From positions 62,001 through 126,000 of the forward strand of contig JAUCBJ010002949.1 of NCBI GenBank assembly GCA_032718475.1: a stretch of DNA of 64,000 nt. Reading direction: 5' to 3'. The notes below the pieces were generated by a model that worked only from the letters and a program-made list of their open reading frames with translations, was not told the DNA's origin and searched no databases. This DNA is from Nemertoderma westbladi (lineage: Eukaryota; Xenacoelomorpha; Nemertodermatida; Nemertodermatidae). Both the position numbers and the translations under genes were made by a program. Below, one piece after another: positions 1-8,948 of the stretch (position 1 is its first letter; every line of letters starts with the position of its first letter).

Positions 1-751
1 TAGCCGATGCCCTTTCCTTCCTGAACAGGATAAATGCTTCCTTGTGCGGGCACGTTCCATCGCCATTTCCAACCGAGGAGTTGTTCGAACCCGATTCCAC
101 CTTTAATAACAACCCGACCTTGGAAGACTATTCTGGTCCAGTGCATGATCCACATATTTCGAGAGTTAGTGTAATTCGTTCTCCATACTTGGATGTTACA
201 TACAATGAAGACAAACTACGTGTAGTCTTAGATTCTGGGGCAGAAACTATTTTAATTCTCTCATCCTTAGCAAGAAAACTCAATGTTCCTATATACCCAA
301 ATGTAACCCAAGTGCCATCTCAGGCAGATGGGGTAAACTACATTGATTTTTACTCATGGTAGGTTTTCATTTGAATTTAATGCACTAGTTGTTCAGAAAC
401 TTGCAACTGAAATCATTGCAGGTACACCCTTTTTGACTCAAAATGATATTACGGTACATGCTGCACTTTGTTTAGTTACCTTTTATGATGGCTCTAGCTT
501 TCAATACACTACTGTAGGGTGTGTACTGTGTAGGCCAAGGAAATCACCCAACAGTCCGAGTTGTTTCCTCTGTGATACGTGCTCCCCCCATATCTACTAC
601 AGTGTGGCCCAATGAGTGTCTAGAGCTACCTCTCCCAAGTTCCCTATTAAAATTTAATGATATTTTTATAGAACCTCACTATACTTATACCACTAGTGAC
701 TCATCCCCTTGGCTCAGTCAAATGATGTTACCTATTAGTAATAATAGAGTG
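1..751 (+). pseudogene. Ty3/Gypsy pol fragment: aspartic protease region
   Basis: This is the upstream part of a decayed Gypsy polyprotein. A retroviral-type aspartic protease is visible: the catalytic LDSGAET motif near 229-249, then, after a frame change near 345, the C-terminal protease motif IIAGTPFLTQND near 412-447. A second frame change lies near 520. The last readable frame ends at NNRV just before element A. The next residues (RIPNLQPHP) resume at 20150 in the same frame once A and one copy of the 5-bp duplication are removed. The element's 5' end lies outside the window. At least two frameshifts make this copy inactive. The Gypsy assignment rests mainly on the RT and RNase H of the continuation. 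Confidence 0.8.
747..751. repeat. Target-site duplication of element A, left copy (GAGTG)
   Basis: GAGTG lies directly left of the LTR and recurs at 20150-20154, directly right of the other LTR. Removing the element and one copy restores a continuous Gypsy reading frame. Confidence 0.85.
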
Positions 752-2609
752 TATGCGAAGAGACGTACCTGATATCCTGCAATATCCTACTGTAAAGTTT
801 GTGAATCAAAACATAATCCGACCTTCTCACCAAAACAGTAAACTCTAAGTAAGCAGATCTATTGCAGTATCGGTCTCTTATAACCCGTGAGGCAGAAGAC
901 AGTCTACGAACGGACAAACTTCGATAAAACAAAATCCCGCGCAGCGAATCCTAAAATCGGGCTGACTCACAGACGGACTAAGGGCGCTCGTATACTTTGC
1001 CACGGTGTGATTTATATGGGTGAGAGAGAGAGGCGCTAGCTAGATGTCTAACTAGCGGGCAAAGTGCAGTACGGACAAAAATTATTTTATATATTTTGAG
1101 TTGTAAATAATTCCTAACGCGTGTGTGTCTTTGAATCTAACAGTCAAAATCAGTTTTAGATCCTTCATATATATAATTACTGGGTCCGGTGTACATTTTA
1201 CAAATATTCTAATTTTGTAGCTTGTAGGTCCAATACTCACGAATGATAAGGCTCCTTCCCCTTTGTGTATTTCCAAGACTCAAATTCAGGCATAAGGTTA
1301 ATACTACGCCCAGAATTCGGCAATTTAATTTACCAGGTCCCTAATACTAAGAAGAAATGTGTTAGTTTACTACAGTAGGCGTACAGTTACAAATAGCTAG
1401 CCTGGCGTTCTATCTAGAATTTTGGTTGCCTAGATGGGCACGGCAACTCCCTATCAGAATGTCGGCGGGGACACGGTAGATGTTAGTATCCCTAATAGCC
1501 TCAATTTATATGCGACTAGCAGTAAACTGCCCTACCGCCTGAACGGTACAATCCCAATTCAGGTAAAAACACAGTAACCCTTCCTGGCTTACAAGTTCTA
1601 ATGCAAATGGACACCGTTGTACTACAAACGGCCACCGACGCACCTATACCTGGCAAATGAGTTAGGCGTACAGCTTGCTGCACCCTACTAATGTGTATGC
1701 CTTGTACTGGTGTGCCTGTGTCCTATCTGTGTACTAGTATCTCTCTGCCTGATCTCCTCCTCCCCCCGTAGGAATATGAAGGTCTACTGCGGGTTTTTCT
1801 GAATTAAGACAGTACAGTCCCTAAATGTAATTTTAGCGCACAGCGTGTCAGTACCTCTACCTTCGATCTTAGGTCTTACACTCAGGTAACGAGGCATCGA
1901 ACACTGTCTAACCTTTCAGGCGATGGGCGAATAACTAAGAATGGGTATTGCGGGTTGTCTCCTTTCTACATTCCTCCGATGTTCCCGTCTATTGCTGCGG
2001 TCCGCTGTCTAGCCTGCCATCTGTCTCTCAGTTGTGTTCACCGTGGTGAAACATAGTAAAAGCAGATGTAACAAATACTTTCTAACTTTATTACAAATAA
2101 ACGATAACTAATATACAATTGAATGTAACAAGAAGTAGTTGGAGTGATGTGATTAGAAGTGATAACTAATGAACAAATCGCACCTTTTATAGCAAATTAG
2201 TGCTGCTAACAATCTAGATAAATCTCGATTGTTCTATGAGTTCTACTAGGTTTTTAAAGATAATCATTGGTCCAGCAAACACGTATCTTGCACGACATTG
2301 GTTGCGATCTAATAACTGCAATTGCATTGGTTAATCTACCTTAAGCAGATACAATTAAATCGTAGTGGTTAATTCAAATGAGTTGAAACTTGGCACAAAA
2401 AATAATTCACACTTGCTAGGATTCGAACTCGATACCTACTACACGATTTTCTAACGCTCATCCGACTGAGCTACTGAACCACTTAAACAATGTTATACAA
2501 ATAGATATAGTAAATGCGAATGAGGACTTAATGTAATCTTTATAGCAAATTAATTCAAACAAAATAAAATTTTTGAAAATCCACGGCTTTATGAGGATAT
2601 AATTCTATA
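752..2609 (-). repeat. Element A 3' LTR (1858 bp)
   Basis: It matches 18292-20149 without indels (constant offset 17540). In element orientation the LTR begins TATAGAATT and ends CTTCGCACA. The inner end is therefore CA as usual, but the outer start is TA rather than TG. This copy carries G-to-A at 753 relative to the 5' LTR. It contains a tRNA-like segment about 130 nt from its sense start. Confidence 0.88.
2412..2482 (-). other. tRNA-like segment with Pol III A and B boxes, in the 3' LTR of A
   Basis: On the - strand an A-box match (TAGCTCAGTCGG, plus coordinates 2462-2473) is followed about 35 nt later by a B-box match (GTTCGAATCC, 2419-2428). These are the spacing and sequences of an internal Pol III promoter. 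The anticodon and T stems do not pair well, so this is not a functional tRNA gene. It resembles a tRNA-derived SINE head captured in the LTR and is in the element's sense direction. Confidence 0.6.
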
Positions 2610-4544
2610 CTGCTCCATGAAAACAGGATATTATCGTACATAAAATATACGGTTTTCACCAATCAAATTATGGAATACTTGGGGCGTACCTACATATTTA
2701 CAAATTAAATTTCAAACAATAATACTTCCTTTCTACATAATAATTTGATACAAATAATTACAAATTCAAACTTTACATATTTAAGGCTTTATTAAGTAGG
2801 TACAATAGAAATCTAAATTAAATTCACCAATATAAATCTATTACATCTTAAATATTGCATAAATTCAAACAATCACAAATACTAATACTGCTTCTTATAT
2901 AAAATATAGCGCTTGTGTCCTTCTGGGCTCCTCGCCGAGGCGCACCCACGAGGCGGACACCTTTCCACCACCCCTGGGGCCAGTCCGACTGCTTGTTATT
3001 ATCAGACCGGGCCGGAGGGTGGCCTGATGCTTCCCGGGTTCAATTTTCAATTCCCCGATCACACCAGCACAGCTCGTCGAACGTGTAGCCAGATGGTCGG
3101 CTACTGTCAACTTACTGTGGCCTGACTGTACATTGAGCCAACTCAGAGAGTCAACCGGCGGGTGGACCAGTCGATAGCGATCGAGCACCAAGGTCGCCCT
3201 TGGGCCTAACCGACGGTCTTGTCCCACGTGGGCTTGCGCTACCCAACATTGGAATTTTGACTCGTTTTCACCTGCCTCGCCGGCAATATTGAGGGGAAGT
3301 AAGTTCCACAAACAATATTGACTAGCTCGAAAGCTAGGAACAAGTAACCACTTTCCAGTCACTGTACACGTGTACTCAACAGATGTTCACGAAATCAAGT
3401 ACACAACGGTAAGCACAAAATCGAACACATACCATGCACTCACAGAGGACATAATCGGGAAAGACAAAATCGGGGTCAAAATCGGAGGGACAAATTGTAT
3501 CGACCAGCAGGAAAATCGAGAGTACCTTATTTTACCGACAGGGTAAAATAACTTTGTGTGCACAAAGTATGCTGGGGTGCAGTAAAATATGGTCCTACTA
3601 ATACCAGCGGCGTCTGGACCAACTGGCAAGGGTTCCCATACTTACTCGCAGTGGCCACACATACAATCACATGTACTCACGTACCCACAGCAACAGAAAG
3701 CTCAAAACCCGAACAAATCCCAAAGACCAATCAGCTGAACATGGAGACAATAACATATAGTATCAAAAAAACGGAACAGCTGATGGCCAAAGGAACCCAT
3801 CCAAGCCCCAAGCAAACTGCCACTGGTTGCTCACATACAAAACATAGTTCACACCACATGAACCACAAATCACGCCATGCCACCACCCCTACTGTGTACA
3901 GGACTGGCAGTACGGCAACATGCCGACTAGACGATACCACGGCACCATGGCAATTCATGGTTCGTTAGACACGAGGGCCTTCAGTGACTCCCTAGCACTA
4001 TAACTTGATTTAATGTGCCCCCAGACCCTCACGAGTCCGCCGCCGCCTGTTTGCAACACCCCTATAGAGACCTCACCTCTTTGGGTATTGCATAAGTTCG
4101 GAATAATTTCAAATGAAATCACAAGAAAGGCTCACAAGTCTTCCGTCTGCTCTTGCCTTCTATTTACTGCGAATACAAGTACTGCTTCTTTATAAAATAT
4201 AAATTGCATAATATTCGAAACAATAAATTGCGTAAGTTTGGAATGACTACAAATATAACACTTTCTAAATATAAATCTTTCAAAATATAAATCTTTCAAA
4301 ATATAAATCTTTCTAAATATAAATCTTTCAAAATATAAATCTTTCTAAATATAAATCTTTCTAAATATAAATCTTTCTAAATATAAATCTTTCTAAATAT
4401 AAATCTTTCTAAATATAAATCTTGCATAAATTGAAACAATACAAACTACATAAATGAAATCATAAGAAAGGCTTACGAGTCTTCCGTCCACTCTTTCCTT
4501 CCCACTTTATATAGGTTCTTGCGAGTTCGGAATAATTAGTCCTT
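2610..4544 (-). other. Element A 3' noncoding region between ORF3 and the 3' LTR
   Basis: No convincing gene is seen. In sense orientation the sequence next to the 3' LTR ends GGAGCAG, a possible polypurine tract like the GGGAGCGG of element B. A more GC-rich stretch at about 2905-3350 has a 155-codon open frame on the - strand with no recognisable motif. Degenerate pieces resembling TTGCATAAATTCGAAACAAT recur near 2858, 4090, 4205 and 4425. A 16-bp tandem array lies at 4264-4424. Two copies of the element-wide 17-bp motif lie at 4128 and 4469. Confidence 0.5.
4264..4424. repeat. Tandem repeat, 16-bp unit, about 10 copies
   Basis: The unit AAATATAAATCTTTCT (with C/A or T at the variable position) repeats head to tail about ten times with few changes. 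It lies in the 3' noncoding region of element A. Confidence 0.9.
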
Positions 4545-7500
4545 TCAAGTATAACACTTTATTAATCGTTTGGTGGATTGAGCACGGCCGCGTCCTCTAA
4601 AACTGCATATAGGCGACTTGGCTCGTACTATAGGGCTTATGGGGCGAGTCACTGGTTTACCTTGGATGTTGGGAGATGGTGCGACCATTTCCTCACAAGC
4701 TCGCCTTCTAGTAATCCCAAATCCTCGTCCAACTCCTCGTGACCGACTGGTTGTATCCACTGTTGGCAAAACGTCTGGGAACGCGCGGGAAGCGGACGAC
4801 GCAGACCCAAGAGAAACTTGCGCCCCCCTTTGATCGACTGGTATGTGTCCTAATCCTCCTTGCGGTTCTCTGGGAAGTGACACCGTATCTCGAGTAACTC
4901 GAATAGTCGGTTCATATCCCCTTCGTTCTTCAACATTTATAGTTTTCTTTAGTTGTTGGCTCACTTTCTGAACCCTTATGATCCTGTTCTGTCCGTCCTC
5001 CCGAGGGTGACGTGCAGACGGCGCAACCGGAGTAGCTGGTATGTTGGTCGCCTCTAGGATCTCTTCTTCCTCGAATACGCTCGCTCGTATACGTTTGTGA
5101 TAAAATGCGGCTCGGTACGCCCATGCGACGGTTAACCAAGCTCCCTTGTTCCGCTTTTCTCTTCGGAAATGATCGAATTCACCATATGTGATACGATTGA
5201 CGACTTTCTGGAAGTTCCATGTATTCTTATTATCGGGATGAATCTGTAGCAAATATTCGCGCACAACTCTGAATCCACTATCATGAGGCAAAATATCAAC
5301 TACCTCGATTAGTTCGTCATATTGTGGCATAGTGGAGATATATCCTTCCGACATCATAGTTTGAGGGTTTACCGCCCAAAATCCAAGATGTGCCCTCATT
5401 GGGAATCGTCTTCTTTGCGCCGATACATGTTCGTCAGCTAAATCTTCCCAATCATCAAACAGTTTTCGCACTAATTTTACAGATTCGTGTTTGTATGGTA
5501 TGTCTCGCAGTTGGCATTCAGATGCTCGATGTCCCTTTATATTGCAATATGTGCATTGAGCCATAAATCTCCAGCAAGTATAAAATGTATGGGACCCTTG
5601 ATCTCCACACCATCCACAAATCAGTTGGGTCGTAGTAATGTGTTTTCCACTGCATTTCGTCGAATGATGTCCAGCGACGCCACATTTACCACACATCGTA
5701 TTTGCAGGGTACCACACTCGCTCATATATGAGATCTCCAATGGGTCGAGCGCTTCCTCCCACACTATAGTCATAATCGTCTGGATCGATAGGTTGGTATG
5801 TTTCAGAAGGTTGTATGCAAACTACAGCATCTGTTGCTTCAAGTTGACGAATCTCCGTCTGAGATTTCTTCGGGAGGTTCCTTTCAATCTCAAGAAGTTC
5901 CTCTAGAGGATCATCGATGGTCGTCGTTACGTCGGAATCATCACCTAAGTGACCGATAGGCGCGCGTGTCTGTCGTGATTCGTCGATAACCTCCACGATA
6001 CGTTCTCCTTCATAAGGTAACAATGTAAACATAGATGGTCTTTCGATAAGAGATCCCGCACAGCGAAGATACACGTCTCGAAATATACTAAATCCTGCCC
6101 GAGTAAAGGCGTTGCACTGAGCGTCGGAATTGTAGAAGGGTTCGAGAAATCGTCTAAACACGTCGGTATGAATTCTCCCTTCCGCGTAGAACGTATGATC
6201 TTCTCCGAGGCAAAGTGGATGTCGTTTTAGAGTCCGAGACACAATGTCGGCGATCAAGCAAACATTCACCGATGACTCTATCGCTAAATAATATTGTAGT
6301 ACTGCTCTTGGAGGTGAAGTAATAGCCCAATATACGCATCCTCTCCATTTAAGCTGTGATTCAAACTCATTTATATCCGGAGTAACACCTTCTCCATACG
6401 TTTCGATATACTTTGTTCTTTTACTTTCCTTGTAATCCCAATTAAACATCAGGTAGGAAATGTATCCAGTTCCGGTCTTCTGAGTATCATACTCACGGAA
6501 GTATCCTTGTTCTATGGACCACAGTATAAGAGGTCGGGTGTCGACGTAAGGTGTCGGTAATCGGTCGTCACTGTCCGACATGCCGGCAAAGTCGCTAATT
6601 AAATCCTCTCTAACTCCTGATCCAATCTTTACAACGGTTTTATCTAGAATGATATTTCTGACCATCTTCGGTAACATCCTAGCATCGATGTTGCAGGCTT
6701 GGTCCATCTTCTTTACTATATTAGTGATAAGATGGTGCCGCTTAGTATTTCCTGGAGGTATCGGCATTCGCTTGTCTCTCCTTTGTCTACTGAAAACGTG
6801 CAAAACTCCGTCTGCCGCTCTAATTTGTATAGTCTTGGAAGTCAGACTCTGTTGGTGGCTGCCGCCCTCGTTGTCATAAAACATGTAACCATTTTCCTGA
6901 AACGATCTAAACGTTCTGTTCCATTCGTCCATTAATTCTTCCGAAGGTTGCCAAATCTTCTCTATGTCCTTCTCTTCCTCGAAGCGAATGATTTTACCTT
7001 GCCAGTTCGTAGCGATGTCTGTATCCGACTCAAAGTTTCCTGTTCCGATCCACAAACGAATTGTTCTGGTCAGATATCCTCTTAAGTTACTCGGAGCTAT
7101 ATCAGCGCCAGCTCTATCCAGTTCCCTAAAGTCTTGGATATGAGGCGGAACATTATGCACGACCTTTTGCGTAATATGTCTACGTAAATCATATATCTTA
7201 ACCATATCGCTTAGAACAACTGCAGGAAGAAACTCTAAGTTTGAAATGATTTCCAGATGATCCACAATAGGTATTTCATACGTCGTATCTTGTCGAACTG
7301 GTATACTAATAGGGAAATTGAGTGTCGTACTCAATGGTTTCGTAGTCGAAGTACTATGCGGTTGCATTTCTCTTGTCCTTTCCGGGGATGCAATCTGTAA
7401 TCTCTGAATAACGTTTTGAGCAAAGTTTATACTTTCGAAAATCTCCGGTGTCATCTCCTTAGCTGAAGTTTGATCGTGTGACGTCCAATGGTAAGGTAGG

Positions 7501-8270
7501 CTCGCGAGTCTTCCGCCCCATTCTTCCATCTCACCTTCCTCGAAAGCCTTATAGGCTCTGCATAGGCTTAGAGCTTCTTTCTTTTTGCGGGTTGACTGAG
7601 TCACCTCTTCCAGCGTAAGTTCAAATGCATCGGGTTCAACAATCTTAGGTGGACAAACGACAATTTCTCCCGCCTTTGGTCCACACATAGCAAATGAATG
7701 ATACGGATTAGATAAAGGATACCCTCCTTCCTGGTAGCGTAGTTGTTGATGGTTCGAACACCTCGCCAATATCGGTTCGGGATTTTCCTTATTCAAACGC
7801 ATCGGAATCGCCTTTTGTTGTTCGCGCATACAAGCACCACATTGATAATAAAGTTTGTAAACTGAAAAGGCTTCCTTCGTTTCTCTATCATCTCCTCGAG
7901 TTCGTCTGTAAAGATGCATTCCATCGAATTCATCGCGTACCGCAGGCATAGGTTCATGTGCCTTCAGGTATTGCATGATATGATACAAACGACTAATTTC
8001 GGTATCGGGGTCTTCACTGATATCTCCCGTATCACATAAAGCATCGTACGGATAAAGTTCATTGAAGGTTTTACGCAAACTTTCGATTCTTGGGTTTAGA
8101 GCGTTCTGCCTCCTCTTTAATACCGTCGAGTCGTATTTAGTTTTAGCAAGTTTTGCTGTACTTTCTGATAAATCCTTTATTCCGAATATGGTGTAATCCT
8201 TTGCACCGAATCTTTTCGAATGGAGCTGCTGCTTCCTCTTGAATATCATATCCCCATCTCGGCTCTCCAT
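4545..8270 (-). CDS. Element A ORF3: exonuclease-like and zinc-knuckle protein (1241 aa)
   Basis: This long open frame sits 3' of integrase, where an envelope gene could lie, but no signal peptide or hydrophobic anchor is visible. Residues about 60-195 match the ORF3 N-termini of elements B and C and hold a C2CH pattern (C144, C147, C171, H174). Residues about 455-680 follow the motif order of DEDDy 3'-5' exonucleases: YDNEG (D466, E468), then TIQIRAADGVLHVF; LPKMVRN with VVKIGSGVRED (D556); TPYVDTRPL; and a late Y661-x3-E665 where the family normally has YxxxD. Three zinc knuckles follow: C860-C873 (CX2CX4HX4C), C885-C899 (CX2CX5HX4C) and C906-C919 (CX2CX4HX4C). The C-terminus is basic and Arg/Ser-rich. 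The exonuclease assignment is motif reading only; D-to-E at the last site may weaken activity. The first Met follows an in-frame stop, and about 130 N-terminal residues present in C are missing here. Confidence 0.75.
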   Translation of the reverse strand: MESRDGDMIFKRKQQLHSKRFGAKDYTIFGIKDLSESTAKLAKTKYDSTVLKRRQNALNPRIESLRKTFNELYPYDALCDTGDISEDPDTEISRLYHIMQYLKAHEPMPAVRDEFDGMHLYRRTRGDDRETKEAFSVYKLYYQCGACMREQQKAIPMRLNKENPEPILARCSNHQQLRYQEGGYPLSNPYHSFAMCGPKAGEIVVCPPKIVEPDAFELTLEEVTQSTRKKKEALSLCRAYKAFEEGEMEEWGGRLASLPYHWTSHDQTSAKEMTPEIFESINFAQNVIQRLQIASPERTREMQPHSTSTTKPLSTTLNFPISIPVRQDTTYEIPIVDHLEIISNLEFLPAVVLSDMVKIYDLRRHITQKVVHNVPPHIQDFRELDRAGADIAPSNLRGYLTRTIRLWIGTGNFESDTDIATNWQGKIIRFEEEKDIEKIWQPSEELMDEWNRTFRSFQENGYMFYDNEGGSHQQSLTSKTIQIRAADGVLHVFSRQRRDKRMPIPPGNTKRHHLITNIVKKMDQACNIDARMLPKMVRNIILDKTVVKIGSGVREDLISDFAGMSDSDDRLPTPYVDTRPLILWSIEQGYFREYDTQKTGTGYISYLMFNWDYKESKRTKYIETYGEGVTPDINEFESQLKWRGCVYWAITSPPRAVLQYYLAIESSVNVCLIADIVSRTLKRHPLCLGEDHTFYAEGRIHTDVFRRFLEPFYNSDAQCNAFTRAGFSIFRDVYLRCAGSLIERPSMFTLLPYEGERIVEVIDESRQTRAPIGHLGDDSDVTTTIDDPLEELLEIERNLPKKSQTEIRQLEATDAVVCIQPSETYQPIDPDDYDYSVGGSARPIGDLIYERVWYPANTMCGKCGVAGHHSTKCSGKHITTTQLICGWCGDQGSHTFYTCWRFMAQCTYCNIKGHRASECQLRDIPYKHESVKLVRKLFDDWEDLADEHVSAQRRRFPMRAHLGFWAVNPQTMMSEGYISTMPQYDELIEVVDILPHDSGFRVVREYLLQIHPDNKNTWNFQKVVNRITYGEFDHFRREKRNKGAWLTVAWAYRAAFYHKRIRASVFEEEEILEATNIPATPVAPSARHPREDGQNRIIRVQKVSQQLKKTINVEERRGYEPTIRVTRDTVSLPREPQGGLGHIPVDQRGAQVSLGSASSASRAFPDVLPTVDTTSRSRGVGRGFGITRRRACEEMVAPSPNIQGKPVTRPISPIVRAKSPICSFRGRGRAQSTKRLIKCYT

Positions 8271-8948
8271 GTATCCCTTTCGCCATTATTAGAAGTATGG
8301 TTACATAATCATTACTACTAGAGGGAATACAACAGAGTTTATTGTTAGTTGTGAGGAGATGTGAGAGTTTTCGTCTGCCCTTTGGGCTCGACAACGCTCT
8401 AACCTCCTACCCATAGCCTAAGATCTAGGGTTTCTTTAATGACACACTGTTTCTTATCTAAATTTTTTTGCCGAAATAAAAACGAATTTGGGCTAAACTG
8501 GCTGTGAGTCTAAAATACTCACCTTTTGATCCCAAACTATTATCAGAAAATAAGCAGTCAAGAGTTAGTAATAAATATAGGGAAGTCTATTTGTTGACGT
8601 AACTTTTGAAACAAGACCGTGTAAAATTTAATTAAAATTTAAGAAAGGCTCGCGAGTCTTCCATTCTCTTGTTTCTTTTATTTTAAGTCCCACCCGACTG
8701 TACCCTGAAATCTATTCACTGGAGAAAATTTTAAAAATTTTTCAAATCCAAATGGATTGTCTAAAATTTCGAAAATGTCTCAATATTGTGAGTTCCAAGT
8801 AGAATTCCATTTCTTATACCTACAAATCCCGCTCCTATGTGACACATAAGGGTACTACCCTCAATGTTCACATATAAAGACAATGGAATTCTACCGCTGT
8901 CTTTACTACAGTGTACAGGTACGTGGAAATCTATTTGTAAACTCCTTA
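8271..8948 (-). other. Spacer between element A integrase and ORF3
   Basis: No gene is seen. In sense orientation it contains one copy of the 17-bp dispersed motif (8646-8662) and a splice-donor-like AAG|GTGAGT near 8526. The region upstream of the ORF3 start does not preserve, in frame, the N-terminal 130 residues found in element C. Confidence 0.5.

Noticed and set aside
735-932. A 65-codon - strand ORF repeated at 18272-18472
   Set aside because: It lies inside the LTR, and the duplication comes from the LTR itself; no protein features.
2412-2482. A functional tRNA gene
   Set aside because: The A and B boxes match, but the anticodon and T stems do not pair and the acceptor ends are not complementary.
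2895-3362. A 155-codon - strand ORF in the 3' region of A
   Set aside because: No motif, no homologue in B or C, and it sits in a GC-rich patch where stops are rare.
4264-4424. Regular 16-bp repeats as a possible CRISPR array
   Set aside because: There are no unique spacers, the unit is head-to-tail AT-rich satellite, and the context is a eukaryotic retrotransposon.
5487-5906. Frames opposite ORF3-A, pol A and gag A
   Set aside because: They overlap convincing sense genes, have no motifs and show shadow composition.
4545-8270. ORF3 as an envelope gene
   Set aside because: No signal peptide, membrane anchor or furin-like site is visible; the zinc knuckles and exonuclease-like motifs point elsewhere.
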